A DNA stretch of 64,000 bases from Deroplatys truncata (GCA_030765065.1 CM060990.1:462219321-462283320); one strand, 5' to 3'; counted from the stretch's first letter, positions 1 to 10,413 are shown. Made by a program: numbers and translations. Notes: generated from the sequence alone by a model not told the origin.

Positions 1-365
1 CACCGAGGGAGTCGCCAGAGCCGCATTCACCAGGGTGGGGGCTCTCGACATAGCTTTGCAGCACAGGCTCATAGAGAACCTGCTAATGACAATATTGCCT
101 CAGGATACAACATGCCAGCACCCCTGACGGGAGGGCAGTCACCAGCTGTGCCGCTGCATAGCTGCTATACCTCTAGTGATATTAGTAGCCCGGTCACAAA
201 CCTTATCGGGGGTTGATTATATCATATCACCGCCTCCAGGATTTGAAGATATCACTCCCGTTACAGGGGGAAATGCAGACACTGCCATAACTACGGAGTA
301 GTTTTGCTATTGCATTGACTGTGAATACAGAGATGCTCTACTACAGATGATTAATGATGTGAATG
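1..365 (+). pseudogene. Decayed exon, first copy of a tandemly duplicated exon
   Basis: Two frames are open here. Frame 1 runs from base 1 to a TGA at 214-216. Frame 2 then carries the motif S-P-P-P-G-F-E-D-I at 227-253 and the cysteine cluster C-Y-C-I-D-C-E-Y-R. A TAG at 299-301 breaks frame 2 between these two motifs. The stretch ends in AATG|GTAGGT, a good splice donor after base 365. The same order (PPGFE motif, CxCxxC-x-Y-R, donor after a split glycine codon) recurs in the exon at 570-794, so this is an older, broken copy of that exon. I do not recognise the protein. Its position at the left of a Polinton-like element suggests an accessory gene of that element, which is inference. Confidence 0.5.
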
Positions 366-569
366 GTAGGTCTAGATATATTATCACGCTTAAACTTTTT
401 TCTAAAAGAAATATTAGTTTTTTTCCTTAATGGATGTATAGGCTGCAAACAATTCATGATTGCATGAGAATTTGAATTATTAAATAAAACATTCAATTTA
501 GAGTCATCTTTTCAATTAAAAACATTCGATGTGAAGTTAATTCTGCTTTTTTTGCTTCTCTTGCCTTAG

Positions 570-794
570 TTCCTGAAGCGGATTCAATCGGGACTGGGGA
601 GATGGACGAGGGTGGTAGCTTGCCTTCGCCCATATTCTCGCAAGACTGCCTGACTACGTCTCCTCCTGGGTTCGAGAATATTGCACCGATGCATGTAAGA
701 GATCCATGGTTGATTATTCCTACTGAGGGGGTGTGCGCCTGTGTGAATTGTCCCTACAGGACCGTGTACATGCAGTTGCTTCGTGAATCAAATG
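570..794 (+). CDS. Internal exon of unrecognised spliced gene, PPGFE and CxCxxC motifs
   Basis: The exon is preceded by a pyrimidine-rich tract and TTAG at 566-569 and followed by GTGAGT at 795-800. It is 225 bp, exactly 75 codons, in phase 1 at both ends, so it can be duplicated without breaking the frame. The reading frame holds P-P-G-F-E-N-I-A-P and later C-A-C-V-N-C-P-Y-R, a possible metal-binding or structural cysteine cluster. It is uninterrupted, unlike its neighbour at 1-365. An ATG at 602 lies in frame, but the splice acceptor makes an internal exon more likely. No family is recognised. It lies upstream of the DNA polymerase of a Polinton-like element and is probably one of that element's accessory genes. 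Confidence 0.5.
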
Positions 795-899
795 GTGAGT
801 TTTTTAACTTCATTTATTCTAGCTCTAGCACTGTTACATGCAGATGCTTAGCGAATTGAATGGGGGGTTTAACTTCATTTATTCTACTCTAACAGCGTT
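768..899 (+). repeat. Tandem duplication of an exon end with its splice donor
   Basis: The stretch from TACATGCAG at 768 through the donor and the intron start is repeated immediately, beginning TACATGCAG at about 835, with a unit of about 66 bp. In the first copy the donor reads GTGAGT. In the second copy the same place reads GGGGGT, so it is no longer a donor. The intron downstream also repeats the motif ACATAAATAATTA..AACGTTAAC at about 900 and 983. Confidence 0.6.
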
Positions 900-1116
900 A
901 CATAAATAATTAGCGTAACGTTAACGCCCAACTTTCCTTAATCCATATTTTACTCATTTTTACCTATTAAAATATACAACTACATAAATAATTAAGATAA
1001 CGTTAACAAGTGACCTTCAAACTTGTTTCTTCAAGTGATTTAATAATTATATATTCCCACATTTCTATTATATTTTAACTGGCATTCCAATTAATTCGAC
1101 TTTTTTATTGTTATAG

Positions 1117-1226
1117 AACCTTCAATAGTGGACACGAACCTGGAACCTGAGGTTGTAAACAACCAAACATTGCTCCTGAGTTCCAAAAGACCTCACGAGC
1201 TGAGGAGGAGTACTGTCAAGGAATGA
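1117..1226 (+). CDS. Terminal exon of the duplicated-exon gene
   Basis: An acceptor (TTATTGTTATAG, ending at 1116) is followed by a frame that continues in the correct phase from the donor at 794. It codes for about 35 residues ending S-T-V-K-E and stops with TGA at 1224-1226. The sequence is hydrophilic and has no recognisable domain. Phase agreement between the two exons is the main support. The prediction rests on splice signals only. Confidence 0.4.
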
Positions 1227-1410
1227 ACCCCCCACCCATCCAGGATCTTTCCGGCATCGCCAATTGCAGGACCCTCAGGCATTGGGCGTACTGGGTATTA
1301 TGACAACACAACCACCGCTGCTGACACCACCACCGCCTCCTCCACCAGTGACGTCATCGCCTACAGCAGCAACGCCAAAAAACTAAAGGATAGTCATACC
1401 CAGCTAGTGT

Positions 1411-4400
1411 AAGGTTATTGAATCGGCGTTCAAGGGACGCCTTTTCAATAGCCGGTTTGAAAACATTCTAGAGATGGCTGATCCCGGTCAATTTCTGCAG
1501 GAATGCAGACATCTTGTATTGAGAGAGATAGTTTCTGTACCCAGGAGATGCTCCTCGGACTTTAAAGTAAACATTTTACTTGAAATTACATACATCATAC
1601 AATATCCTGAAAAAAGCATGCAGAAACCGTCTTTTTCAATAGCAAGACAAAGTTGAGTGTTCTGTCAAGTAATTTTGATGCCTTATTCGCCTCTATGGTC
1701 GATGAAATTCAAGAAAACAGCTCGAATTTCGAAGGAGGTGCAAGCTCAAAATCTCTAATCGCAGTCCGGGCTCTTGTTATTGGAACGAGCTTCTATGATC
1801 GCTTGAATGCATCGCGATACATAGAACTACCCAGCGCAATCAAGACTAAGAAACCTGTAATACACATAAAAACGACGATGAATACTGTTTTGCTTGGTGT
1901 TTGCTCGCTGCAAAGTATCCAGCGAAGAGCAATGTTCAAAGCACGAGCAAAATACCCTGCAGAACTGTTATTCACTGCATAAAATTCCAATGGTATAGAC
2001 TTCCCTGCAAGCATACATCATATTTCAGATTTTGAACGGCAAAACCCAGGAGTATCAATTTCAGTATTTGGGATAGAAAGAGAGTGCGCAATTATACCAA
2101 TCTATCAGCAGGAAAGACTCCATCGTTAACTTATTACTAATTGAACAAAATGTAAGATCTCACTACTGTCTATTAAGGATATGGCAAGGCTGACTTCAAA
2201 GCAAATCAGCAAACATAATGGAAAACTTTGGGCATGCGAGCCCTGCCTGAAGCACTTCATAAATGAAGCTGCTTTTAAAAAGTATCAATTGAAGTGCATG
2301 TAGTGCCAGGTTTTCAAAATGCCCAAGTAGGGTGAAGTGATTGAGTCCTCATCCTATTCGTAGGACACTCCTGTAAATTTTGCTGTGAATGCGATATTGA
2401 TAGCGTGTTAGCCCGAGTTCAGTCATGCAAACTGTCGGCTAATCACAGCTGGACTCGGGCTATCCAGCATCATGAGGCTATATCTATATCTCTTAAGCTC
2501 GTTTGTCGCCATGATGACTCATTGTCGAGATTTAAGCTATTCAGAGGTCCTGATGCAATCAAGGAGTTCTTCATTGAGCGGTTAATAGCCGATATGGTCA
2601 TTGACCAATATACACCTTGAATGCACAGGATGTAACTGATTTCGGTAATGCTCGCCATTGCCACATAAGCAAGAAGGAATTTGAGGTAGATGACTTGAAG
2701 GTACACGATCACTGCCATGTGACTGGTGTATTCCTAGGGGCTGCTCATAATGCATGCAATATAAATACACAGGTACCTAACTTTATACCCATCTTTTTTC
2801 ATTGTCTTAGCAATTCTGACAGCCATTTCCTGATGCCACACTTAGCATATGATGATAATCCAATTTCGAGTACATCAAGCTCCTCAGAGAGATATATTTC
2901 ATTCAGCAAAACGTACAGGAGTATCTTTTTCAGGTTTCCAGATAACTTTAAGTTCTTGGACGATAAGCTATCTAGTTTATCCAGCATGCTGAGCAGTGAT
3001 GAGTTCAAGATCACGAACTCTGAGTATCCCGATCCCGAGCATCAGAAGTTGGTGAGATTTAAGGAAATATTCCCTTACAGCTACATTGACTCACCTTCCA
3101 AACTAGAAGAAACATCACTGCCTTCAATAAGAAAAATTCGATAGCATATCAGAAAAAGAGTACAATCACGCCGTCAAAGTCTGGAATACCTTTAATATAA
3201 GAAATCTGGGTGAATACAACGACCTGTATCTGAAAACGGATACCCTATTCTTGGCCAATTCGTTCGAGAAGTTTAGGGACCTCTGTCTGGAGGTGTATAA
3301 TTTGGACCCTTGCTGGTACTATGCACAGCCAGGGCTTGCATTCGATGACATGCTCAAGGTGATCAAGGCCAAGCTTGACGTCATTCATGACGAAGAAATG
3401 CTCAAGTTCTTCGAGGGAGGAATCAGGGGCGGTATGTGCATCGTATCAAAGAGGCATACAAAAGCCAACGACAAATACCTTCCTGGACATGATCAAAAAC
3501 AAAAAACCGTATACTTAGCCCATCTAGACATTAACAATTTATATGGTGCTTGGAAGACTAATCCTATGCCACACAAAAAACTGAGGTGGCTTTCTCAAGA
3601 GGAAATTTCAATGACAAACTTCTTTGCTGTTGCCCCTGATTCCGAAACTGGATACGTTCTAGAGCTCGAACTTGAGTACCCTGAGCATCTCCACAATGGG
3701 CACAATGACCTTCCTGTCTGCCCGAAAAGTGAGATACCACCTGGAGGCCAATACAAGAAACTGCTGGCAACACTCGAGAATAAAAAGAAGTACACCTTGC
3801 ACTACAGAAACCCCCAGCAGTGCATTGATTTAGCCATGGAGCTAAAGAAGATCCATAGAGTGGTTGCATATGATCAGTCAGAATGGCTGAAATCCTACAT
3901 TCAGATAAATACAGGGAGACCTGCACGAATATCTTCCAAATTCGGTCAGAATTTATGGAAGAAAGTGAATAACTCTGTATATGCAAATTCATTCAGAACG
4001 TGCGTAAATGCTTGAGTATCGCTACAAGTTGGAAGCAATGCAGGAAATTGACAGCGCGACCAACTTACGTTCGGAGCATTTTATTTGCAGAAAATCTGTA
4101 GGGATAGAACTCGCCAGAGATGAAGTGCACAAGAATAAACCAATTTATATAGGGCAAGCCATCCTGGACATCTCAAAGCACCTCGTGTACAGTTTATATT
4201 ACACGATATTGAAACCTAACCTAGAGAATTTAGTTTTGAATTATATGGACATTGATTCATTTATATTGGAAACTTCAAGTAATATCTACGAAGTTATCAA
4301 GGAAAACCAGGAACACTTTGATACGTTAAATTATGAAACACACAACCGTTATGGAATTACACCACAAAACAAAAAAGTGATCGGGTTGTTCAAGGATGAG

Positions 4401-4727
4401 CTTGGAGGGATCCCTATGATTGAATATGTTGGGCTAAGCTCCAAACTATATGTGTACAGGTATGAGGACGAAACTGTTATGATAGGAAACGGAATCAACA
4501 ACACCGGCATGCAGAGCATAAATGTTGAGTACTATTTCGGCTGTCTAAACGACATTTGAAAAACAATCTTCGCAAAAACAACATTTCGAAGTTTCAAGCA
4601 TAAAGCCTCGACCATACAAATGAATAAGGTCGCTCTCTATGGTAGAGACGATAAAAGAAAACTTGTTGAAGGCTCAGACCAGACAACTGCCTGGGGTCAC
4701 TATTGTGTGCGTATGGCTGAACCTTAG
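1411..4727 (+). pseudogene. Protein-primed family B DNA polymerase of a Polinton, decayed
   Basis: This is the replicase of the element: a type B polymerase that in Polintons and adintoviruses is thought to use a terminal protein as primer. A proline-rich run (about 1320-1380) lies just before it in the same frame. The N-terminal part is scattered over several frames (about 1411-1656, 1653-1982, then short pieces to 2600). A cleaner block at 2617-3144 includes V-H-D-H-C-H and A-H-N-A-C-N. The palm lies at 3251-4015 with motif A L-D-I-N-N-L-Y-G (about 3524-3547) and a motif B region (K-K-V-N-N-S-V-Y, about 3961-3984). The last block at 4008-4559 holds motif C Y-M-D-I-D-S (about 4242-4259). The family usually has D-T-D-S there. 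A TGA at 4557 breaks the tail, whose typical end (K-V-A-L..D-D-K-R, then W-G-H-Y) is readable in the same frame to TAG at 4725. Frameshifts, internal stops and a degraded motif B show it is inactive. Confidence 0.9.
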
Positions 4728-5244
4728 ATGTGTATATGTGTATACATGTAAATTTTTTAGTGTTATAATTTTTTTAATTTAAGTCTTTGTGTTTATATTG
4801 CTGACCTTAGATGTATATATGTAAATGTTTTGGTTTTATGAATTTTTTAATTTAACGTTTTGTATTTATGTATTTATTGATTTTTAATTATATAGAATGC
4901 ATGTAAAATGTAACCTTATGATCGTGTGTTTATGCATTACGGGTTTTAATCATAAAATTCAAACAAAAATGTAACTGTATATATGTAAACGTTTTAGTTT
5001 TATGATTTTTTTAATTTAAACCTTTTTGTGTTTATGTGTTTATTGATATTCTTTAATAATAAATGTAAGTAAAATGTAACCCAGTGATCGCAAAAAGCAT
5101 TATCCATTGTATAAATATGTGTTTTGAATAATGAATTTTATTTATTCATTTTGTTTATTATTTTAAGGGGAAAAAGTTCTATTATGAAATAAAAATGCAC
5201 ATTATTGTGGAATGAAAGCCTTTTTATCTTCATTATTATGTTTT
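4728..5244. repeat. AT-rich intergenic spacer with imperfect repeats
   Basis: This gap separates the rightward polymerase from the leftward integrase, so both genes end here. Three imperfect copies of a unit (TGTATATATGTAAA, TTTTRGTTTTATGA, TTTTTTAATTTAA, TTTGTGTTTAT) start near 4730, 4803 and 4970. AATAAA-type sequences occur on both strands and could serve as polyadenylation signals for either gene. No coding sequence is seen. Confidence 0.55.
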
Positions 5245-6169
5245 TTACAACAAATCCTTTCTATCAATCCACTGAGTATTAGGAAATACATGCCACTTTA
5301 CAAGAATCCTATTTCCCTGCTTGCGTAATACTTTCTCCACCAGAAATGTATTATGGTACAAGATGGATCGCAGTTCGTGTCCTTAAAAGGCCCCCTTTAT
5401 TTCCTCGCCGTCAATGCCTTTTAGCATGTATGTAACGGGATTGGTGTGATTCACTCGAAAAACTTGAAATATTTCAACACTCCAATTAACTTCACAACCC
5501 CTTTCAAAATGTCCCTTGTCCTTGGATATCCTCACATAATCACCAACACTAAACTTTCTTGCCCCTCTCTTCTCTCTTCGATCTTGAGTGTAGTTATATA
5601 CAGTCAGAAGAGCATCATTGTTCTTCATCTCTATAGACTTCATTCGAATAGTGGTGTGGTAAGTGTTGTTATATCTTGCAATAATTCGAGGTAAAAGATC
5701 TAGGCACTTGTATGATCCTTGGGCTAGAAATTCAGGATACATCATATTCTTTAAAGTTCTTATCAATCGTTCAACAGCCGCTGCCTTCACACGCGATATG
5801 GGTACTGTAGTGATTGATGTTATATTTTGCCATGAAATGTTTAAATTGCTTATTATAAAATTCTTTTCCATTATCACTCTGAACGTTCTTGGGCGGGGTT
5901 ACCATGTCATGCAGTATATCTTCCATTCCCCTTGCAACTTGAAGTCCTTTCTTTTCCTTTAGCGGTCTCGCATATGCCATTTTAGAGTAGAAGTTGATTG
6001 CAACAAGGAAGTTCTTGAAATTCCTACTGATTTTTGCATACGGTATCATCTCCACCAAATCGATCTGCACCAGATTATGGAGTCCCTTGCTGATAATTTT
6101 TCGACGCATGAAGTTTCTCCGGGCTGGAGCATGGAGCTCGCTTGCTATATTTTGCTTCACTGTCGTCAT
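5245..6169 (-). pseudogene. Retroviral-type integrase (rve) with chromodomain, Polinton INT
   Basis: It inserts the element into host DNA using a DDE catalytic triad. Reading leftward from 6169, the frame gives A-S-E-L-H-A-P-A-R-R-N-F, then Q-I-D-L-V-E-M (first D near 6061), F-Y-S-K-M-A-Y-A-R-P-L, and Q-S-D-N-G-K-E-F (second D near 5875). The frame then shifts near 5800, and the next frame gives V-K-A-A-A-V-E-R-L-I-R-T-L-K (E near 5772), so the second D to E spacing is about 35 residues as in retroviral integrases. An SH3-like region (G-D-Y-V-R-I-S) follows. A TAA at 5383-5385 stands where the family has a tyrosine. Beyond it the same frame holds a chromodomain-like tail (V-K-W-H-V-F-P..W-I) ending at TAA 5245. 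The zinc-binding N-terminus is not visible. At least one frameshift and one nonsense codon make it inactive. Confidence 0.9.
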
Positions 6170-6513
6170 ACTTTAAGTTCTTGAAAAATCTCTTCAATTT
6201 CTTGAGTATAATTGTTATTATCGGCGTCTCTGGATGCTGCTAGTAGCCTCATGCCATCCACCAGATCATTAGGATCGGTCCAGCAGATGTAGTCTTGCTT
6301 CGTATTAGGGTGATGTTCTTTCCACTGTAGCCCTAAACCCTTGTGTTTCGTTACTAGAGGGCGTATAATGTTTTTATACTTGTAATAATTGCCCGATCTC
6401 AGTTGCCCGTGCCTACCGAAGTTTCTTCGATGAACATGCGTTGCTGTAAGTATTTTGCTGTATGTTTCAAAGTCATCTTTAGTGTAGGCATGCATATGAG
6501 GTATTCTCTTTGA
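6166..6513 (-). pseudogene. Conserved Polinton ORF, C-terminal part after an insertion
   Basis: Open leftward from about 6513 to the stop at 6166. It contains Y-T-K-D-D-F-E-T-Y-S-K-I-L and ends with a hydrophilic stretch D-P-N-D-L-V-D-G-M-R-L-L. Its TGA overlaps the integrase ATG (ATGA), a compact arrangement. I match it from general knowledge to a widely conserved Polinton ORF whose upstream part has a T-P-G-L motif. That upstream part is found here at 7441-7830, so the two pieces look like one gene split by roughly 0.9 kb. Function is unknown, and a virion-associated role is only a guess. An alternative is that it is the start of the integrase polyprotein, with the overlap being a frameshift. 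Confidence 0.55.
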
Positions 6514-7440
6514 GACAGTATTTTTAACACTTAAATGATATCAGTCCAATTATATAATATTAAAAAATGATAACAGCCCACCTAAAAGCAATATGTGTAT
6601 ACTATAATATATATAATGTGTATGTTACAGTCATTGTATTATGTTTATATTATTATGTACATGTATAATATTGTTATGTGAATGTATTAAGTAATTTAAC
6701 AATGTGGGAGCTGTGAGAATAGAATCCAAAAGTTTCTAACAATGAGGTAGTAATGAGGTAACTTTGAGACAACAATAAATTAGAAAGTTTAATAATGCTA
6801 CTAATAATTCTTGGAACAATAATGTAATATTTAAAACAGCTAATAAATGGCCAATCAAAAACTGGAAAAGCTTTAAGTTAAATAAAAGTATTCCATTGGG
6901 GCAAAATTAGCCAACCAGAGACTTGAAATAGTGGAAATATAACATTTTTAGCGGTAGACGGCAGACGCCACTAGGCAGCGTTCCAGTGCACTTCGAAACG
7001 GTACAGGTTAATTGTGAGACATAAAACTTCATTACGGTGGGTATAAAACAAAGTTTACGTATTAAAAAGTGCAAAAAATAAATAATCTCACAGCTCTACA
7101 GTATGATATATCAGTGAAGTGTTATTTAGTCGTGCGAAAGATTAATAAAAAGGAGTGAAGTAACAATAATAATTTGTGTAAGCGTTCATTCTTTAGCTGT
7201 TCCAGCCCTGCTAAGAGATACGTGTTTCTACAAATTACTACTGACGCAGCGGAGGCAAACATACATATATAATAGTTAAATAAACATTAAAAATATAAAG
7301 TTGATTTTTAAACGTGGGGACGAAGGCCACCAGAAAAGTGAACTTGGGGCGAAGGCCATCGGAAAGTTTTTATCGTACGTGGGGCTGTAACTACCTAACG
7401 TTTGGCACCCAAAATGTGGTGCAAACAACGTACAGATACT
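6514..7440. mobile_element. AT-rich insertion inside the conserved ORF, possibly LTR-derived
   Basis: Both flanks code for consecutive parts of one conserved Polinton ORF, while this stretch has no coding capacity. TGTTACAG at 6623-6630 and CTGTAAC at 7385-7391 could be LTR ends. TTTGGCACCC at about 7401-7410, followed by AAAATGTGGTGC, resembles a lysine-tRNA primer-binding site. A TATAAAAC and several AATAAA sites are present. A near-repeat (ACGTGGGG or ACTTGGGG followed by CGAAGGCCA) occurs at about 7312 and 7344. I see no clear target duplication and no gag or pol, so it could also be a degraded non-autonomous element. Confidence 0.4.
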
Positions 7441-7830
7441 CTACTTCATCTTGAAGATGAGCGCCTTCTAACCAGGTGTGGTTTCATACGTTTCGTCGCC
7501 TATTCGGACTTTATTATTGATGAAATGAATAATTTTGTTCCCGATCATGTAGTTACCATCCTCATATTGTACCCCATATAATGAATCTATTTCATTTCTG
7601 TCCTTTTTTCGAACTTTATTGAGTTAGTTGTATAGTTTCTCCTCCTTGCTTGTAGTAGTCTTTTTCTGTATCTCCAGCACATCTTGAAGCGGATCTGTCA
7701 ATGGTTGAAGAGCTTCACTCATCGCTTTCTGGGTTTCAAACTGCTGACCTTTAAGAGAGCGAAACGTTTCTCTTATAGCCCTCGTGTGCATAGCTACATA
7801 TTCTTTAAGTCTTATGCTCTCGCTGTCCAT
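7441..7830 (-). pseudogene. Conserved Polinton ORF, N-terminal part
   Basis: It starts at ATG 7830 with M-D-S-E-S-I-R-L-K-E-Y, followed by a charged, probably helical region of about 68 residues to 7624. A second frame (7618 to about 7441) continues with L-Y-G-V-Q-Y-E-D-G-N and D-E-T-Y-E-T-T-P-G, then a TAG where the family commonly has a leucine. Coding sense then ends and the AT-rich insertion begins. The matching C-terminal part lies at 6166-6513. The frameshift near 7620 and the nonsense codon are further breaks. Product unknown; by position among virion genes it is likely structural, which is inference. Confidence 0.6.
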
Positions 7831-7877
7831 CTTGAAATGACGTTGAAATTAGATTTTCGCATTAATACATACCCTAT

Positions 7878-8908
7878 TTATTTAGCTGACTTCAGTTTAT
7901 AGGAGATGTTAAAATCAATATTTAGAAAATGACCATCCCTTACACGATTTGCAGGAGGAGTGAAGCTTAGTCTAGCGCCATTTGCAATTGGTGCAGGCAG
8001 AGCTCTAACCGCCTTGTTATTTACTTCAAATAATGTATCAGGTCTTACAGTAGAAGGTGTTGGTGACGTCATATAGCAGGAAATTATCTCTCCAATTACA
8101 GTTGATGTGTAGTATTCTAGTCCTGTTGTTAACATGCTCCTCTGCGATTCCCCCCTGAAGGACAACGACTGTAATGTAATTATGTGCTCCCCTCTCATTT
8201 GCTCTACTAATGCATTTATGACTCTCATTTGTATTTTAAGTGTATTGACATTATCCATTGTAGTTGTCAGATGCTTATTCATTCATTTCTGCCGGTTCGC
8301 CATGGTTTCCATGTGTTTTCCCACTGTTTCTGTAACAGGGGTACTTATTGTACTAAGTCTGCTGTTTAAATCTTGTTGTATTTCATTTTGTTTCCTTCCC
8401 ACGAGAACTTTAACAAACTTTTTTGTTGCTCCATCGCTGTCATCGACAGGATCTGCTACTTTTGAAATGAAACGTTACTGTGTGAACCGAGCAGCGGTGT
8501 GCTTGCACTTATATACTCTAATACATGCTACTTATTCGGCACGTCATGATCGTTTTGAGGTGGCAGCATTATCTTCAATCTTATAGTGTTTACGATGATG
8601 TTTCCATCGTCGCGTTTAAGGGTATTTTTATTCAGATATTCCATTAAAGCGTCGTGTTGCACGTCTAGCGAATTCTGGATGTGATCCCTAAGCGTAGTTT
8701 TAAGTTCGCCCATGTACTGATATGTCGTTTTTTCTGTGAACTCCTGCATTCGATTTTCAGTAGGAAAGCTGAGCGCATCCACGTAGCGTTTAGTACTTGC
8801 ATCGTCGTCCTCCTCAGGATCCTGAACAATGCACAGTATCTTGTTCCTGAATTGGTAATTTCCTGTTGCATCTCTGTTTATGATGAACTGGTGTAGCGAC
8901 CTTTTCAC
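7878..8908 (-). pseudogene. Fibre-like gene with two phage-tail-style repeats
   Basis: ATG at 8908 opens a 126-residue frame containing V-Q-D-P-E-E-D-D-D-A-S-T-K-R-Y-V-D. After a frameshift near 8530-8465 the next frame contains V-A-D-P-V-D-D-S-D-G-A-T-K-K-F-V (about 8453-8406). A TGA at 8283-8285 interrupts this frame, which then continues from ATG 8282 to the stop at 7878. The repeated DPxDDxDAxTKxYV pattern resembles the repeat found in tail-fibre and other trimeric adhesin proteins of bacteriophages. Each repeat is followed by a helical, coiled-coil-like segment. The final 134 residues (G-A-R-L-S-F-T-P-P) may be the distal domain. It lies between the conserved ORF and the packaging ATPase, in the same direction. 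A virion fibre or spike role is inferred, and the copy is broken. Confidence 0.6.
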
Positions 8909-9009
8909 TGCTGCACTCCTCTGTGATCCAAACCTGTCAATATGATGAACTAAGAATGAGCAATTTCTTTATTACCAACTTTAATATATACATCGAATCC
9001 GCACCTATA

Positions 9010-9669
9010 TCAACCATCATTCATGGGAAACTCGGTAACTATTACCATAAAGGGTCTTCCTTCTGAAGAGCTCTCCCAAACACCCTTACACAAACCTTTA
9101 AATTCCGTATACGACATGTCTGTGTTTACGTAATCTTCATATTTATGCCTCAAGTTTAAATTATCCTGTCTGAAGAGTATTATCATTATCGCATTGTCTC
9201 GAATTAAATTCTTTGGGACTTTTGCATAGGATTGTGCTATAAATATACAATCCACATTTTGATGCCTGCCCATGCTGTAAAAGGAGGCAATCTTGTCTTG
9301 CTTTTCTGTGATGACATCGTCAAATATAAAGACTGAATTTTCTTTAATTTCCGACGGGTGCAAAACGCTATCTCCGTCTTCATGATTATACACTCCTATA
9401 CCCTCAATGTTTCAAAGCAGCTTAGTGAGATATTGATACTTTGGTTGGTATAGTGACTTTGAATAAATGTACACGTTTTCAAAATGTAGTCAATTCTCGT
9501 GAAGTATCATATTGAGTAATACATTTGTTTTTCCAGCACTAAAGCTACCTAGAATTAGCGTTCTAACATTGCCAGGAAACAGCTTTCCGTGACCATCGCG
9601 TCTATAGTCGTTTTCAAAGTCTAACACCTGAATAGGCAGCGAGCAATCTTGCTTCACCAGCTCCAACAT
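9010..9669 (-). pseudogene. Genome-packaging ATPase (FtsK/HerA, A32-like), Polinton ATP
   Basis: This P-loop ATPase pumps DNA into capsids. The chosen start is the ATG at 9669 (M-L-E-L-V-K-Q), because sequence upstream is hydrophobic and AT-rich, like untranslated DNA. Walker A reads G-S-F-S-A-G-K-T-N (about 9549-9523). Walker B is S-V-F-I-F-D-D (about 9333-9315). The sensor-like block G-R-H-Q-N-V-D-C-I-F-I-A-Q-S-Y and the motif I-R-D-N-A follow, and V-N-T-D-M-S-Y-T-E-F lies near the end. All segments lie in one frame, broken only by TGA codons at 9490-9492 and 9412-9414. There is no frameshift, so decay here is by point mutation. Length is about 220 residues, normal for the family. It is divergently placed to the rightward capsid genes that begin at 9775. 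Confidence 0.9.
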
Positions 9670-9774
9670 ATCAACTAAAATAAAATAAATGACACTTAAT
9701 ATATATATGCTAATGAATGTAAGCAATGACAGAGTATAAAGGAACTATGCAGCAATAAAATAAATTAGTATACC

Positions 9775-10408
9775 ATGAGTGCTAAGGAGGTTAAGGTCGT
9801 AAGAGGTTCCGGTTTAATTAACTCTCATTAACCGGCTGCCATTTGAAGCACATTTGCCTGGCTACAGATACTGTGGATAAAGCTAGAAAAAAGATTAAAG
9901 AGAGGAGGCCCCGGAATCAATTAACTAGACGAAGCGTGGAAACTACACGACATTACCTACGCTCAGCATAAGGACTCTGGCTCGAGAAATATTGCAGACA
10001 ACATATTGGCTGAAAAGGCGTGGAAAAGTGCAATCATCTGATGCTACATTAGATGAAAAATTGGCAGCGCGACTAGTAACAACAATTATGAAGGGAAAGG
10101 TAGCTGTTGGTGCTGCATCCAAGAAGAAGAAACAAGGAGGATTTGCAACTCTCATACCAATTATTGGAGCTCTAGGTGCCGCCACTGGAAGTGTAGCACA
10201 AATTACCTCGGCCGTAGATAAGAAAAAGGCTGCAGATAAAAGTACTGTCGAAATGATGAGACATAACAGAGAAATTGAAGCAAGAGGGAAAGGCATTCGA
10301 ATGGAGAAGAATAAGGCGAAGAACACCGAAAGGAAGAGGAGACAGAGCAAGAAAGGGAATTCAAAAGACTCCGTCAGAGGGCTATACTTGTCCCGGAAAA
10401 AGCATTGA
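9775..10408 (+). pseudogene. Virion protein with PLA2-like domain and adenovirus core/pVI-like tail
   Basis: ATG 9775 opens S-A-K-E-V-K-V-V-R-G-S-G-L-I-N, and this frame ends at TAA 9826. After a frame change there is a calcium-loop-like segment G-Y-R-Y-C-G at 9860-9877. After another break, L-D-E-A-W-K-L-H-D-I-T-Y follows, with the His-Asp pair at 9946-9951. This order (GYxYCG loop, then DxxxxxHDxxY helix) is that of the phospholipase A2 domain of parvovirus VP1. The cysteine that normally precedes HD is W here. A TAA lies just before this helix. The last frame (to TGA 10406) has a glycine/alanine-rich hydrophobic stretch I-P-I-I-G-A-L-G-A-A-T-G, then a strongly basic tail. That tail resembles adenovirus core or pVI-like proteins. 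Likely a membrane-breaching minor virion protein by family analogy. Dead because of at least three breaks. Confidence 0.75.
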
Positions 10409-10413
10409 GTAAC

